DNA of 64,000 nt from Mucilaginibacter sp. L3T2-6 (GCF_030519355.1 NZ_JAUMKC010000001.1:186001-250000), one strand, 5' to 3'. Shown: positions 46,282-56,147, counted from the stretch's first letter. Program-made: numbers and translations. The notes: a model not told the origin generated them from the sequence alone.

Positions 46282-46690
46282 TTTAAAAAAGCCAATCTAT
46301 CTAAAACAAGATATGATGGCTGATGCTGAGATCATTACCCAGGACGCAACAATCTTGCAGCGAATTACGCGCAGCTTTTTGAAAATATTGAATAATAATT
46401 AACTGGTTAATTTTCAGAATTCAGGTTTCTGCTACCTCTTTTCAAACTCAGACCAGCGCTGATAAAAAGTTCAATAATTTTTGCGACGAAATATTTTTGA
46501 TACTCGAAAAATATTTATATTTATTGAATTGATTATAAACCACCTGTTTTTTTAGTTACCTGCTTTTCCGGTATGTTTTTTTGATAGCATTACTCTGTTA
46601 AGGTTGTCGGCAACCGTACACTTTGCGGGCTGGGATTAATATTTATTACAGATGGTTGGTGAAGTCATAATCAGCAAAATTATTACATAA

Positions 46691-49147
46691 ATGAAAAAGA
46701 TTGTTTTTACCCTCATTCTGTTTGTAACAGTACACGCAATCGTATTTGGCCAGGGCACCAGCCCGGTATTAGAAAATGCCGTTTCGAAAATTAAAGCTAC
46801 TATTACCGACCATATTATTGAAAAAGCATACCTGCAACTGGACAGGTCGTATGCATGCTATGTAGCCGGTGAAACGATATATTTTAAAGCATATGTAACT
46901 ATGGGTGAGCTACACCAACCATCAACCATAAGCGGCATACTTCATGTCGACCTGATAGGAAGTGGTAACAATTTGTTACAAACCAAAGCTATTTCGCTTG
47001 CTAACGGCGTGGGTTGGGGCGATTTTTCATTGCCGGATACATTGCAAAAGGGAAGTTACCGTATCCGGGCATATACCAATTATATGCGTAATGCTGATCG
47101 TGCTTATTTTTTTGAGAAATATATTTCTGTTGGTTCGCCAAACAGCGTGAGTAACAAATTGCAGGTTGCCAAAAAAACAGGTCAGCCTTCGGTGCAGTTT
47201 TTCCCGGAGGGAGGCAACCTGGTTACTGATATTCACACCAGGGTGGCATTTAAGGCTATTGGTGCAGACGGTCTGGGCATAAACCTGAAAGGAATAATTG
47301 TCGACAACAACGATCAGGAGGTTGCAAAAATAGAATCCAGCCATTTCGGAATGGGAACATTTGATTTTATACCCGAGGAGGGAAAAAAATATATAGCTAA
47401 GCTGATTTATGCTGATGGTTCAAAAGCGACAGTTAATTTGCCGGCGGCAGCCGCAAAAGGAATAGTTTTAGCGGTAAACACTGATGAGCCTACTAAACTC
47501 GGAATCGAAATAAGGGCTAACAGGGCTTATTACAAAGAGAATATGAATAAAGACATTAACCTGCTGGTGTATTGGTCGGGTTCGGTAAAAAAGGTAAATA
47601 CCAAACTCGATAACCAAGTATTGGGCCTCGATATACCTACGGCCAATATGATGACAGGTATAGTGCAGGTTACCCTTTTTTCGGAGACCGGTGAGCCATT
47701 AAGTGAGCGCCTGGCCTTTGTTCAGAATAAGGATATATTGGGCATGACAATAACTTCGAGTAAGCCAACTTATGCCAAACGCGAAAATGTTGTATTAAAC
47801 CTTAATGCAAAAACTAAAGATGGCAACCCTGCCAGGGGCTCGTTCTCAGCATCGGTTGTTGACGAAAGTAAAATAGCGGTTGATGAAAATGCGGAGACAA
47901 CCATACTGACAAGCTTGTTGCTTACTGCTGACCTTAAAGGATACGTTGAAAATCCGAACTATTACTTCGCCAATATGACTAATGAGACACGGAGTAACCT
48001 TGACGCGCTGATGTTAACCCAGGGATACCGTCGTTTTGTATGGAAACAATTGCTGAGCGATAACCAGGCTGCCACCGCGCTAACCTACAAACCTGAGCGC
48101 GTTATTGATTTAACTGGAAGTGTAAAAACCAGAACTGGCGAACCTAAGCCGAATTTAACCGTTACCATGGTACAAGGCCCTGGCGGATTGAAAACCGCGA
48201 CCACAGATGCCGAAGGCAAATTTCGTTTTACAGATATGTTTTTTGAGACAGGCAGCCGCATTGTTTTAAAAGTTGATTCAAAATCTGGCAAGAATGCTTT
48301 AGTTATTGCTCTTGATAAACCAGCGGCTGTCGCCCCTGTTGGGCCGGGCAGCGAAATGGCCGTTGGCTACAATGGAAATGCCGATATACTTGGTTCATTG
48401 CAAAATAGCCAGCGTGGGGGTTTAATGACAGCCAGCGACGACCAAAAGGTCTACCTGAAAAATGAACGGGCGAATATCCCAAAGAAAAATGATAATTATC
48501 GTTCATCTAACTTAGGTGGTCCGGGCCACGCAGACCAGGTAATACGTGGAACAGACATCGAGAATGCGCCATCATTGCTAACTGCCTTAAACGGCATTGC
48601 ACGAGATGTGGATTTTGTGGATGGAGTTCCCTACTTAAAATTGGCCCAGGTTACAAATGCTACAGGCAGCCAATCCAATCCCATGCTGGTTGTTGTTGAT
48701 GGCGTTATTGGTGGTGCAGGCCGTGGCGGACTTGACGCAATTGCCCCGAGAACAGTTGAAACAGTTGAAATTTTAAAACCTAATAATGCTGCTATATACG
48801 GCATGGCGGGCGGTGGGGGCGCTATTATTATCACATCAAGAGAAAATATTTCCGACCCGCTGACTGAGAGCCGGGAAACGGCCCCCGGAGTATTCTCTTT
48901 CACCCCACAGGGCTTTTATAAGGCAAAAGAATTTTACTCGCCTCAATATAATGTAACAGATGAAAGCAAACTTCCGGATAACCGCACTACGATTTTTTGG
49001 AAGCCAAATATTGTTACCGACAATGACGGCAACGCGGCGATGGCTTTCTACAATGCCGATGGTACAGGTACCTACCGGGTTGTTATCGAGGGCATAGACG
49101 TTAACGGCAATATAGGCCGCCAGGTATTTAAGTATAAGGTACAGTAA
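46691..49147 (+). CDS. Periplasmic/outer-membrane protein with macroglobulin-like and TonB-plug domains
   Basis: This 818-residue paralogue of the 1215-residue protein lacks the N-terminal regulatory-like and CKIENP domains. After a signal peptide (VTVHAIVFGQ) come an MG2-type domain near residues 46-130 (YLQLDRSYACYVAGETIYFKAYV), a carboxypeptidase-like domain near 472-518, and a TonB plug near 607-718 with LVVVDGVIGGAGRGG and ETVEILKPNNAAIYG. There is no barrel. The C-terminus GRQVFKYKVQ is shared with the neighbours. Its role is unknown; the macroglobulin domains hint at protein binding or trapping. Confidence 0.75.
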   Translation: MKKIVFTLILFVTVHAIVFGQGTSPVLENAVSKIKATITDHIIEKAYLQLDRSYACYVAGETIYFKAYVTMGELHQPSTISGILHVDLIGSGNNLLQTKAISLANGVGWGDFSLPDTLQKGSYRIRAYTNYMRNADRAYFFEKYISVGSPNSVSNKLQVAKKTGQPSVQFFPEGGNLVTDIHTRVAFKAIGADGLGINLKGIIVDNNDQEVAKIESSHFGMGTFDFIPEEGKKYIAKLIYADGSKATVNLPAAAAKGIVLAVNTDEPTKLGIEIRANRAYYKENMNKDINLLVYWSGSVKKVNTKLDNQVLGLDIPTANMMTGIVQVTLFSETGEPLSERLAFVQNKDILGMTITSSKPTYAKRENVVLNLNAKTKDGNPARGSFSASVVDESKIAVDENAETTILTSLLLTADLKGYVENPNYYFANMTNETRSNLDALMLTQGYRRFVWKQLLSDNQAATALTYKPERVIDLTGSVKTRTGEPKPNLTVTMVQGPGGLKTATTDAEGKFRFTDMFFETGSRIVLKVDSKSGKNALVIALDKPAAVAPVGPGSEMAVGYNGNADILGSLQNSQRGGLMTASDDQKVYLKNERANIPKKNDNYRSSNLGGPGHADQVIRGTDIENAPSLLTALNGIARDVDFVDGVPYLKLAQVTNATGSQSNPMLVVVDGVIGGAGRGGLDAIAPRTVETVEILKPNNAAIYGMAGGGGAIIITSRENISDPLTESRETAPGVFSFTPQGFYKAKEFYSPQYNVTDESKLPDNRTTIFWKPNIVTDNDGNAAMAFYNADGTGTYRVVIEGIDVNGNIGRQVFKYKVQ

Positions 49148-49148
49148 A

Positions 49149-50819
49149 TCAAAGATGATGCTTCCACGGCTTGGTGATTAAATAAACGTGGCCTAAAACA
49201 TTAGGCCGGGTAGCTTTATTTATAAACTTGGGCATAATGTTTTCCTGGGGATAAGTTGTAAAGGTTTTGAGGATAGTAAACTTAGCATGGCTTCCCACCA
49301 GATAATCCATGGAGCGCTGGTTAATATAGAACATTGTAGGTCTAACCGGATTAAATTTATCAAACTCATCTATCGGGATAAATTTAACCGGCTTTTTACA
49401 ATAGAATTGAAAAATATTGTTCTCGAATTTAACCGAATAAATATCGGCGTTATCAAATGGTTTTTGGTTAACATACTTTGCAGCTGCTATTTCGCCTTTG
49501 TAGGGCGTGATCTCGTTAAATACAACAGTATTGAGATAATAACCCGCGAATAATACAGACAAACAGGCGAAAAAGAAAGTCCGGATTTTGCGGTCATTTA
49601 CTTTTAAGATTATTAGCAAAGCGATGGCCCCAAATAAAACAATTCCCGCCCAAAAGAGATAATTATTTTCCGGTCTCAACAAATAGTTTAAAACTACTAC
49701 TATTAACGGCAGTAAAACAATAAATATCCATAGTGATACCGCCCTGAATATTTCTTCTGCTCTACTTAATCCATTAACTAACAACGGCGCTGTAATAACA
49801 GCAAATAAAGGGAACACCGCATTAGTATAAAATGGCAACTGAAAACGCGACAGGGAGAATAATATAAGCAGCACCATACCTCCGGTTAAAGCGTAATACT
49901 CAGGCAATTTGATACCCTTAATTATAGCGCTGATATTTTTAAAGATAGCATAATAAAATATCAGGCACCACGGTGCAAGTGCCCACAAAAGTGTATGCAA
50001 ATAAAATACTTTGCTTCCCGACTCCACCCTGCTGATAGGGCCGCTATTTATAAAACGCCCAAACTGACTATCCCACAAAAACCATTTTATACCAGAAACA
50101 TTGTGCCTGCCAAAAACCGTTTTTTCAGGATGGAGGTCGAATTGGGTATATAGGGCATAAAGTTCGGGCAATGTGAAGATAAAGGTGAGAATAACGAGCG
50201 CAGGCCACTTAAAATCAAATAAATCTTTCAGCCTTTTTTTAAGTAGCAATTCACCGAATAGCGCACCGTATATGGCAATTATTACAAAAATGCCTTTAGT
50301 CATTATTGCGCACGCTGTAAGCAGCGCAGCCAGCGCTAAGTGTTTTAATGTATAGCGGTCATTCAACTGGCTTATGTGATAAATGGCCCCGATTATCAGC
50401 GCCATTAAATAAGGTTCGGCGCGAACGTCTGTGTTCGAAAGCAGGATGTGCAATGTGGCGGAAAGCATCAGCACTGCTGTAAAAGCTATCTGTCGGCCGT
50501 AGTATTTAGCTGCAAATAACCAGGTATACAACAAACTGATAAAAAAGAAAAGCAGCGCTGACAAGCGATAGGCCCAAACACTTACGCCAAAGAGCTTAAA
50601 ACTGGTGAGTATAACCCAAAACGGAAAATGAGGTTTATCCAGCCAGTCCCGGTTATAGGTGAAGAGTTCAAAAAAATCTTTTTTGTACAGAAGGTTTTTG
50701 CTGATTGCCGCGTAAAGGCCCGGGTCGTCTGTAAAGAACTGAACACTCAGGCCGGAACAGTTAACAAGCAGCGCCAATACAAATAGCAGTATATAAAAAT
50801 TTTTAGCTGTATCCTTCAT
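49149..50819 (-). CDS. Glycosyltransferase family 39 (ArnT/PMT-like) membrane protein
   Basis: This 556-residue polytopic enzyme opens with a short cytoplasmic tail and a first helix, then FTDDPGLYAAISKNLLYKKD. This carries the acidic residue typical of the ArnT/PMT catalytic loop, followed by DWLDKPHFPFW. A second loop reads LSNTDVRAEPYLMALI. Around 12 helices follow. It probably transfers a sugar from a lipid-linked donor to a cell-envelope acceptor. A close paralogue lies at 61531-63204 with the same motifs. A minus-strand hairpin precedes the gene (50893-50921). Confidence 0.8.
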   Translation of the reverse strand: MKDTAKNFYILLFVLALLVNCSGLSVQFFTDDPGLYAAISKNLLYKKDFFELFTYNRDWLDKPHFPFWVILTSFKLFGVSVWAYRLSALLFFFISLLYTWLFAAKYYGRQIAFTAVLMLSATLHILLSNTDVRAEPYLMALIIGAIYHISQLNDRYTLKHLALAALLTACAIMTKGIFVIIAIYGALFGELLLKKRLKDLFDFKWPALVILTFIFTLPELYALYTQFDLHPEKTVFGRHNVSGIKWFLWDSQFGRFINSGPISRVESGSKVFYLHTLLWALAPWCLIFYYAIFKNISAIIKGIKLPEYYALTGGMVLLILFSLSRFQLPFYTNAVFPLFAVITAPLLVNGLSRAEEIFRAVSLWIFIVLLPLIVVVLNYLLRPENNYLFWAGIVLFGAIALLIILKVNDRKIRTFFFACLSVLFAGYYLNTVVFNEITPYKGEIAAAKYVNQKPFDNADIYSVKFENNIFQFYCKKPVKFIPIDEFDKFNPVRPTMFYINQRSMDYLVGSHAKFTILKTFTTYPQENIMPKFINKATRPNVLGHVYLITKPWKHHL

Positions 50820-50892
50820 CCGGAGCAGGCCGCCTTATGGTCGGTCAAATATAGTTTATAACGTTCAAATAAATTTCTTTAGGTAATTAAAC

Positions 50893-50921
50893 AAAAAACC
50901 TCACACCCTGTGGGCGTGAGG
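50893..50921 (-). terminator. Minus-strand hairpin with U-run, no upstream gene
   Basis: On the minus strand CCTCACGCCC pairs with GGGTGTGAGG (loop ACA), then TTTTTTG. No minus-strand gene lies upstream, and the next gene on that strand starts 74 bp downstream. It may end a short RNA or act as an attenuator. Its loop differs from the TGAG-loop family. The remaining gap to 51170 has only the promoter below. Confidence 0.5.
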
Positions 50922-51141
50922 CCAAAAATCACAACAATTGTTTAACCTTAAAAGGTCAATTCCTAACTGCAATATGATTCTGTATTTAAAACGTTACAAC
51001 CGAGGCTTTTGTTTTGAGATCGTTACTGTATTTTTTAAAAAAAATTGCAGTAGTTTTTATAGCAACATGCGTAAATTGCTAAAAAATAATTAGCCCGATT
51101 TGCAATGCGGTAAATAGAAAATTCACTCTATCTTTATATCG

Positions 51142-51149
51142 TAAATTTG
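51142..51149 (+). promoter_or_regulatory. Putative -7 element TAAATTTG
   Basis: TAAATTTG fits TAnnTTTG and lies 22 bp before the ATG at 51171. It overlaps the alternative TTG start at 51147, which argues against that start. No TTG is seen at -33. Confidence 0.45.
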
Positions 51150-51170
51150 AAACCTAAAAATATATTTATT

Positions 51171-51686
51171 ATGAAAGCAGTATTTCAGTTAAAGGCATTT
51201 TCAGTAATATTGGTTGCCTTTTTATTATCGACTACGGCGATGGCACAGCAAAAACCTGCAAGCCCCCATAAGGGTGTGAAAGGCAAAGTTGGCGCGGCTA
51301 CCATTACCATCCGTTATGGAAGCCCCTACGTAAAAGGCCGTAAAATATGGGGCGGCTTAGAGCCTTATGGCAAAGTTTACCGTGCGGGAGCCGATTCAGC
51401 AACGACATTTACTACCGACAAAGACATTATGGTTGAGGGCAAGGCTCTAAAAGCCGGTAAGTATGCATTCTTCGTTATCCCAATGGAGAAAGGCCCATGG
51501 ACCGTTATCTTTAACAGAACTGCCGAGCAATGGGGCGCATTTAAATATGACCAGGCCCAGGACGCTTTGCGTGTAATGGTTACTCCAAAAACGCATGCTA
51601 TGACCGAATCATTAACCTACGTTATTACACCTAAAGGTTTCAGTATGAATTGGGATAAGATCAGCATCCCGGTTTCAATAAAATAA
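51171..51686 (+). CDS. Secreted DUF2911-domain protein
   Basis: This 171-residue protein has a signal peptide ending TTAMAQ and one DUF2911 domain. The family signature is the run KGVKGKVGAATITIRYGSPYVKGR, then IWGGLEPYGKVYRAGADSATTFTTDKDI. The domain is beta-rich and common in Bacteroidota; its function is unknown. The start at 51171 is supported by the -7 box. A strong terminator follows at 51714. Confidence 0.85.
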   Translation: MKAVFQLKAFSVILVAFLLSTTAMAQQKPASPHKGVKGKVGAATITIRYGSPYVKGRKIWGGLEPYGKVYRAGADSATTFTTDKDIMVEGKALKAGKYAFFVIPMEKGPWTVIFNRTAEQWGAFKYDQAQDALRVMVTPKTHAMTESLTYVITPKGFSMNWDKISIPVSIK

Positions 51687-51713
51687 TCGGTAATAACTGC
51701 TACAGCATTAACA

Positions 51714-51740
51714 GCCTCCCGGATCTAGGGGAGGCTTTTT
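51714..51740 (+). terminator. Rho-independent terminator after the DUF2911 gene
   Basis: Stem GCCTCCC / GGGAGGC (51714-51720 and 51729-51735) is followed by a T-run to 51740. It lies 28 bp past the stop codon. Confidence 0.8.
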
Positions 51741-51777
51741 TATTGCCAACCCCGGCGTATTGTTATATTTACCGTTC

Positions 51778-52863
51778 ATGCCATTTACTAACAGCAAGCG
51801 AACTTTTAAAATAAGGCTTATCAGCATAGCCGCATTGGCGGCCGCCATTTATTTGCTTATCCTCTTTGCCGGCTACCCGCAAGCTGTAGAGTGCTATTTT
51901 TCAGAAGGCGCTTATCCGATAATAAGTACTGTATTGCACCCTGTTCTGAATATTTTCCCGTTCAGTGTAGGTGATATAATATATATCTTGGCTATCGGTC
52001 ACCTGGCATATGCCTTGATCATCTTTATAAAGCGGTTGTTAAAAAAAGATTTTTTGACGGCAGGCTTCCGGGTACTCAAACTTATTATTAAAGTGCAGAT
52101 AGCAATACTTGTTTTCTACTTGTTTTGGGGAATGAACTACTTCCGCCCGCCGGCCGGAGAAAGGTTAAATTTGCGTGATACCAGCTACACCACCGATAAA
52201 CTTAAAGCCGTTACAGCCATGCTGATAGACAGCGCCAATGCCACACGCGCAAGGCTTACCGTCCACGACATGAAGCAAGAAAATGACTCGATTTACAAAA
52301 CTGCAATACGTGCTGTATGCAAACTATCCTCCGACTCCGTCGGGTTTCGCACTTACCATCCCGATATAAAGTCATCGTTACTTACTCCGCTGCTTAATTT
52401 TATTGGAACATCAGGGTATTTTAACCCTTTTACCGGCGAGGCGCAGATAAACTACCAGATGCCGGTATTTAACAGACCGGTGGTTGCCTGCCATGAAATG
52501 TCGCACCAGATGGGCTATGGGCCTGAAGATGAGGCGGACTTTGCAGGTTTCCTGGCCGGGATAAATTCAAATGATAAGCTTTTGCGTTATTCTGCCTATC
52601 ACATGGCAGTTGATGAATTTATGCATGCATTATATTACCGTGATAGCCTCGAAAACAAAAAACTAAGGCCCCGCGTATCAAAAGCAGTACACCAGGATTT
52701 CGTGGATGAGCGTAAATATTGGATGACATACCAGGGTAAGCTAAATGTTATAACAGGGATATTTTATGATCATTATCTAAAAGTAAATAATCAACCGCAG
52801 GGCCTCGATACTTACAACCGTATGATATTGCTGGTGATGGCGAAATATGGCAGGAGTTTGTAG
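51778..52863 (+). CDS. DUF3810-domain membrane protein with HExxH motif
   Basis: This 361-residue protein has three N-terminal helices (about residues 15-34, 62-86 and 103-123), then a globular domain. It contains a gluzincin-like HEMSHQ motif in VVACHEMSHQMGYGPEDEADF with downstream acidic residues, so it may be a zinc peptidase. The ATG at 51778 is preferred; the TTG opening at 51760 sits in promoter-like sequence. It is a standalone gene; the substrate is unknown. Confidence 0.82.
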   Translation: MPFTNSKRTFKIRLISIAALAAAIYLLILFAGYPQAVECYFSEGAYPIISTVLHPVLNIFPFSVGDIIYILAIGHLAYALIIFIKRLLKKDFLTAGFRVLKLIIKVQIAILVFYLFWGMNYFRPPAGERLNLRDTSYTTDKLKAVTAMLIDSANATRARLTVHDMKQENDSIYKTAIRAVCKLSSDSVGFRTYHPDIKSSLLTPLLNFIGTSGYFNPFTGEAQINYQMPVFNRPVVACHEMSHQMGYGPEDEADFAGFLAGINSNDKLLRYSAYHMAVDEFMHALYYRDSLENKKLRPRVSKAVHQDFVDERKYWMTYQGKLNVITGIFYDHYLKVNNQPQGLDTYNRMILLVMAKYGRSL

Positions 52864-52963
52864 TTCATGACTGCCAGCTTGATGCCGTTTTACTTTTTTA
52901 ATTCTCGTGGCCCTTGTTGCTGACTCTTTCCCCTGGACTATAATCTATTTTACCGCTGAGTCA

Positions 52964-53476
52964 CTACAATACTACCCCTTCCGAAGTAAATTTCAAATCA
53001 TTTTCTCCCGCCAGGGCAACGTTTGCATAGCCATTTTCATTGATGAATAGTTTTTCATTCTCTGCCCGTATGTGCAGTTGGTCTACGAAAAACTCGCCTG
53101 CGACCCTGATAGCAGCAAGCGGCATGTTTACCTCCAACTCGGCCACTATGTTATGCTCTAAAGCCATCGCAGTGTCGTAATCCATTTGATGAACATGGAT
53201 AATCGTCGAGCCATCAAGCCGGGATACTGTGACGCTGTCGCGCTCTACCTTAACATTGTAAGGGGCACCCGTTACAGGCTGATTTGACATGACAGTCACA
53301 GGTTTGCCATCGACGTCTTTGATATCTATATCCACATCCAAGTGAGCATCGCCCGTCGCGCCCTGTGAAACAGAATTAATTCTTAATAAGGGTTTCCAGT
53401 TGCCGTCGCTGCCATAGCTTATGGTTTTGCCCCGTACAACAAATGCACCGGAGCCAATAATAAATGCGTATTTCAT
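52964..53476 (-). CDS. Uncharacterised small beta-rich protein
   Basis: I do not recognise this 170-residue protein. It starts MKYAFIIGSGAFVVRGKTI and continues as beta-strands with GATGDAHLDVDIDIKDVDGK and STIIHVHQMDYDTAMALEHN. No signal peptide is clear. The frame is open further upstream to 53569, but that part overlaps the RNA motif region and reads poorly, so the ATG at 53476 is chosen. The function is unknown. Confidence 0.55.
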   Translation of the reverse strand: MKYAFIIGSGAFVVRGKTISYGSDGNWKPLLRINSVSQGATGDAHLDVDIDIKDVDGKPVTVMSNQPVTGAPYNVKVERDSVTVSRLDGSTIIHVHQMDYDTAMALEHNIVAELEVNMPLAAIRVAGEFFVDQLHIRAENEKLFINENGYANVALAGENDLKFTSEGVVL

Positions 53477-53567
53477 AGCTGTGTGGTTTATAAAGATTAT
53501 AATATCACAAGCGGCAGAAATGTTTCTTTTATTTTTTGGTATAAGGCTGATTTTTGCAGATTGGGGC

Positions 53568-53643
53568 AAAAAAATGCGTTCCGTATCTCACCCCGGAACG
53601 CATACAACATCACTCAAATAATGTTGATCAACTAAATCTCAGA
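53568..53643 (-). ncRNA. Candidate small RNA motif, locus 3 (TTTAGTT box, two TGAG-loop hairpins, U-run)
   Basis: On the minus strand, TCTGAGATTTAGTTGA is followed by a 6-bp hairpin CAACAT / ATGTTG with loop TATTTGAGTG. A 10-bp hairpin comes next, ATGCGTTCCG / CGGAACGCAT (53574-53603) with loop GGGTGAGATA, then seven U. The top of the second hairpin, CCGGGGTGAGATACGG, is identical to that at 31593-31608. No minus-strand gene lies upstream, so a free-standing transcript is likely. Confidence 0.5.
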
Positions 53644-53898
53644 CAACATGTTACTCATCATCCAAGGCCTTATGTTACTGGCTTTGAGGCCGGTAAATTA
53701 TATTTTAACCTTTAGGCAATCGTTATCAAAAGCTATACCTAATTATGCAATTTCGCCCTATATTAGATTTAAGATAATATGCCAAACGCCTGCAAAGTGC
53801 AAATATTGTAGTCAATAAATGTTATTCTAACATTAATTTTAAAAATCGTGCAAAAGTGGCATATTCCTTACAAATTGTTTAGTAAAACAATCGTTACT

Positions 53899-56073
53899 AT
53901 GAAAAAACAATTGATTGCCGCTTTAGTACTATTCCCGTTAATAGCTGTTGCTCAAAAATTTACCGCGAAAGAAATATTACGGTTTAGGCAGCAGGCGGCG
54001 GCGGTAACGATAGTCAGGGACAACTGGGGAATACCTCATGTTTATGGTAAAACCGATGCTGACGCTGTTTTTGGGTTGATGTACGCCGAATGCGAGGATA
54101 ATTTTAAAGGTATAGAACAAAATTATTTGTACCAGTTAGGCCGACAAAGTGAGCTGGACGGCGGGAAAAATATTTTTACCGATGTACAGCTTCAATTAAT
54201 TGCGGATACCGTCGATGCTATTAAGGAATATCGAGCAGCAGCGCCATGGTTTCGTAAACTATTGGATGCTTTTGCCGACGGTGTGAACTATTATTTGTAC
54301 ACACATCCCGATACAAAACCGGCTGTTTTTCAGCGATTTGAGCCATGGTATGCATTGATGTTTACCGATGGAAGCGTATCAGCAACTGTTACCGGTGGCA
54401 TCAAACTTACTGAAACCAGAAAATTTTATGGAGATGGCGCGGAAAAGCTGGGAGCGGTTCATCAATCTTTGGCCGATGACAGGGAGACGGGCTCCAACGG
54501 CTTTGCTATTGCTCCGGTAAAATCTGCATCAGGGCATGCCATGCTTTACATCAACCCGCACGTGCCATTTTATTTTCGCGCAGAGGTACAGATGGTAAGC
54601 CAGGAAGGACTGAACGTTTATGGCGCAGTTACCTGGGGGCAGTTTTTTGTATACCAGGGTTTTAACCAGCACTGCGGCTGGATGCACACGAGCAGCAGCG
54701 CCGACGTAGGTGACCTGTATGCAGAAAAGGTAACCCAAAAGGATGGCAAATGGTATTATGAGTACGATGGCAGGCTAAAACCTGTACGCGAACGTAAGCT
54801 GGTGATGAAAATTAATAACGGCGTATCAACAGAGCGAAAGGTGATAACCGGTTACTATACCCATCATGGCCCCATACTGGGAGCCAGGGATGGCCGGTGG
54901 CTGGCGCTGAGAGCGAATAACCGTTCATACAACGCGTTGGTTGAATCATGGCTGATAACAAAGGCCAATACATTTGCCGGGTATAAAAAAGCTATGGGCT
55001 TATTGCAGAATGCTACCAATAATACGGTATATGCCGATGACAAAGGCAACATCGCTTTTTGGTATGGCAACTTTATGCCGAGAAGAGATCCGGTTTATGA
55101 CTGGCGCCTCCCGGTTGATGGCAGCATCCCGGCCACAGAATGGAAAGGATTACATTCTCTGGAAGAACAGGTACACATTTATAACCCGCCAAGCGGATGG
55201 ATTCAAAACTGTAATTCAACACCGTTTGCATCGTCGGGAAAGTTTAGCCCGGCTAAGGATAAGTACCCGGCATACATGGCGCCCGATGGACAGAACTATC
55301 GGGCTGTTAATGCTATCAGGTTACTTGATGATAAAAAGAAACTTTCCCTTGACGATTTGATATCCAAAGGCTATGACCATTATCTGGCAGCTTTTGATGT
55401 ATTATTGCCGCCGCTTTTTGAGGCTTACGAAAGCGCGCCTGATTCATTGAAACAAAGACTTGAAAGCCCGGTAGACACAATGAAGCACTGGGATAAGTAT
55501 TCTGCAGCAAATTCAGTAGCGACCTCTATAGCGGTTGAGTGGGGCACACTGGTAATGCGACAGCTGCCACCACCAAAAACTGATGAGGAAAGTACTTATC
55601 AAACCGACCGCATAGCATCCTTGATGAAAACGCTCACCAGCAGGCAGCAACTAGAGTTATTTTTAGAAGCTATTAACAACCTAAAAAAACAATACGGTAC
55701 CTGGCAAACAATGTGGGGCGACATCAACCGTTATCAGCGACCTGCAGATGGAGTAACTTTCAGCGATACGGAACCGAGCCTGCCTGTGGGTGCTGTTTCG
55801 TCGGCTTTTGGGCAGCTGCCATCCTTCCAAAGCCGGACGATGAAGACCAGAAAGAGATATGGCTATTCGGGCAACAGTTTTATTGCCGCTGTGGAATTTG
55901 GTACCCGTATTAAGGCAAAAACAGTAATAACAGGAGGTGAATCATTCGATCCCGCGTCAAAACACTATACCGACCAGGCTGGCATGTATATTGACGGTAG
56001 GTTTAAGGATGTGCTGTTTTATAAGGCTGATGTGCTGAAACATGCTGAAAGAACCTATCATCCGGGGGACTAG
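53899..56073 (+). CDS. Penicillin-acylase-family N-terminal nucleophile hydrolase
   Basis: At 724 residues it has a signal peptide (ALVLFPLIAVAQ) and the acylase layout of a precursor: an alpha-chain region (VTIVRDNWGIPHVYGKTDAD), then GSNGFAIAP, where S199 would be the new N-terminal nucleophile after self-cleavage. A conserved Asn in the oxyanion region, NPHVPFYF, follows, along with GFNQHCGWMHTSS. It should cleave an amide bond, for example in acyl-homoserine lactones or beta-lactams. The periplasm is its likely location. The start at 53899 is set by the signal peptide. Confidence 0.88.
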   Translation: MKKQLIAALVLFPLIAVAQKFTAKEILRFRQQAAAVTIVRDNWGIPHVYGKTDADAVFGLMYAECEDNFKGIEQNYLYQLGRQSELDGGKNIFTDVQLQLIADTVDAIKEYRAAAPWFRKLLDAFADGVNYYLYTHPDTKPAVFQRFEPWYALMFTDGSVSATVTGGIKLTETRKFYGDGAEKLGAVHQSLADDRETGSNGFAIAPVKSASGHAMLYINPHVPFYFRAEVQMVSQEGLNVYGAVTWGQFFVYQGFNQHCGWMHTSSSADVGDLYAEKVTQKDGKWYYEYDGRLKPVRERKLVMKINNGVSTERKVITGYYTHHGPILGARDGRWLALRANNRSYNALVESWLITKANTFAGYKKAMGLLQNATNNTVYADDKGNIAFWYGNFMPRRDPVYDWRLPVDGSIPATEWKGLHSLEEQVHIYNPPSGWIQNCNSTPFASSGKFSPAKDKYPAYMAPDGQNYRAVNAIRLLDDKKKLSLDDLISKGYDHYLAAFDVLLPPLFEAYESAPDSLKQRLESPVDTMKHWDKYSAANSVATSIAVEWGTLVMRQLPPPKTDEESTYQTDRIASLMKTLTSRQQLELFLEAINNLKKQYGTWQTMWGDINRYQRPADGVTFSDTEPSLPVGAVSSAFGQLPSFQSRTMKTRKRYGYSGNSFIAAVEFGTRIKAKTVITGGESFDPASKHYTDQAGMYIDGRFKDVLFYKADVLKHAERTYHPGD

Positions 56074-56147
56074 AGACAGGACATCTGCATTCGCCGGCAA
56101 ACTGTATAAGATGACTGGCTGGTTGTGAACAACGAGATGTTTTGCTC

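Noticed and set aside
42156..49147. SusC/SusD-type polysaccharide utilisation locus
   Set aside because: The plug-domain proteins have no barrel, and no SusD, glycoside hydrolase or hybrid regulator lies nearby.
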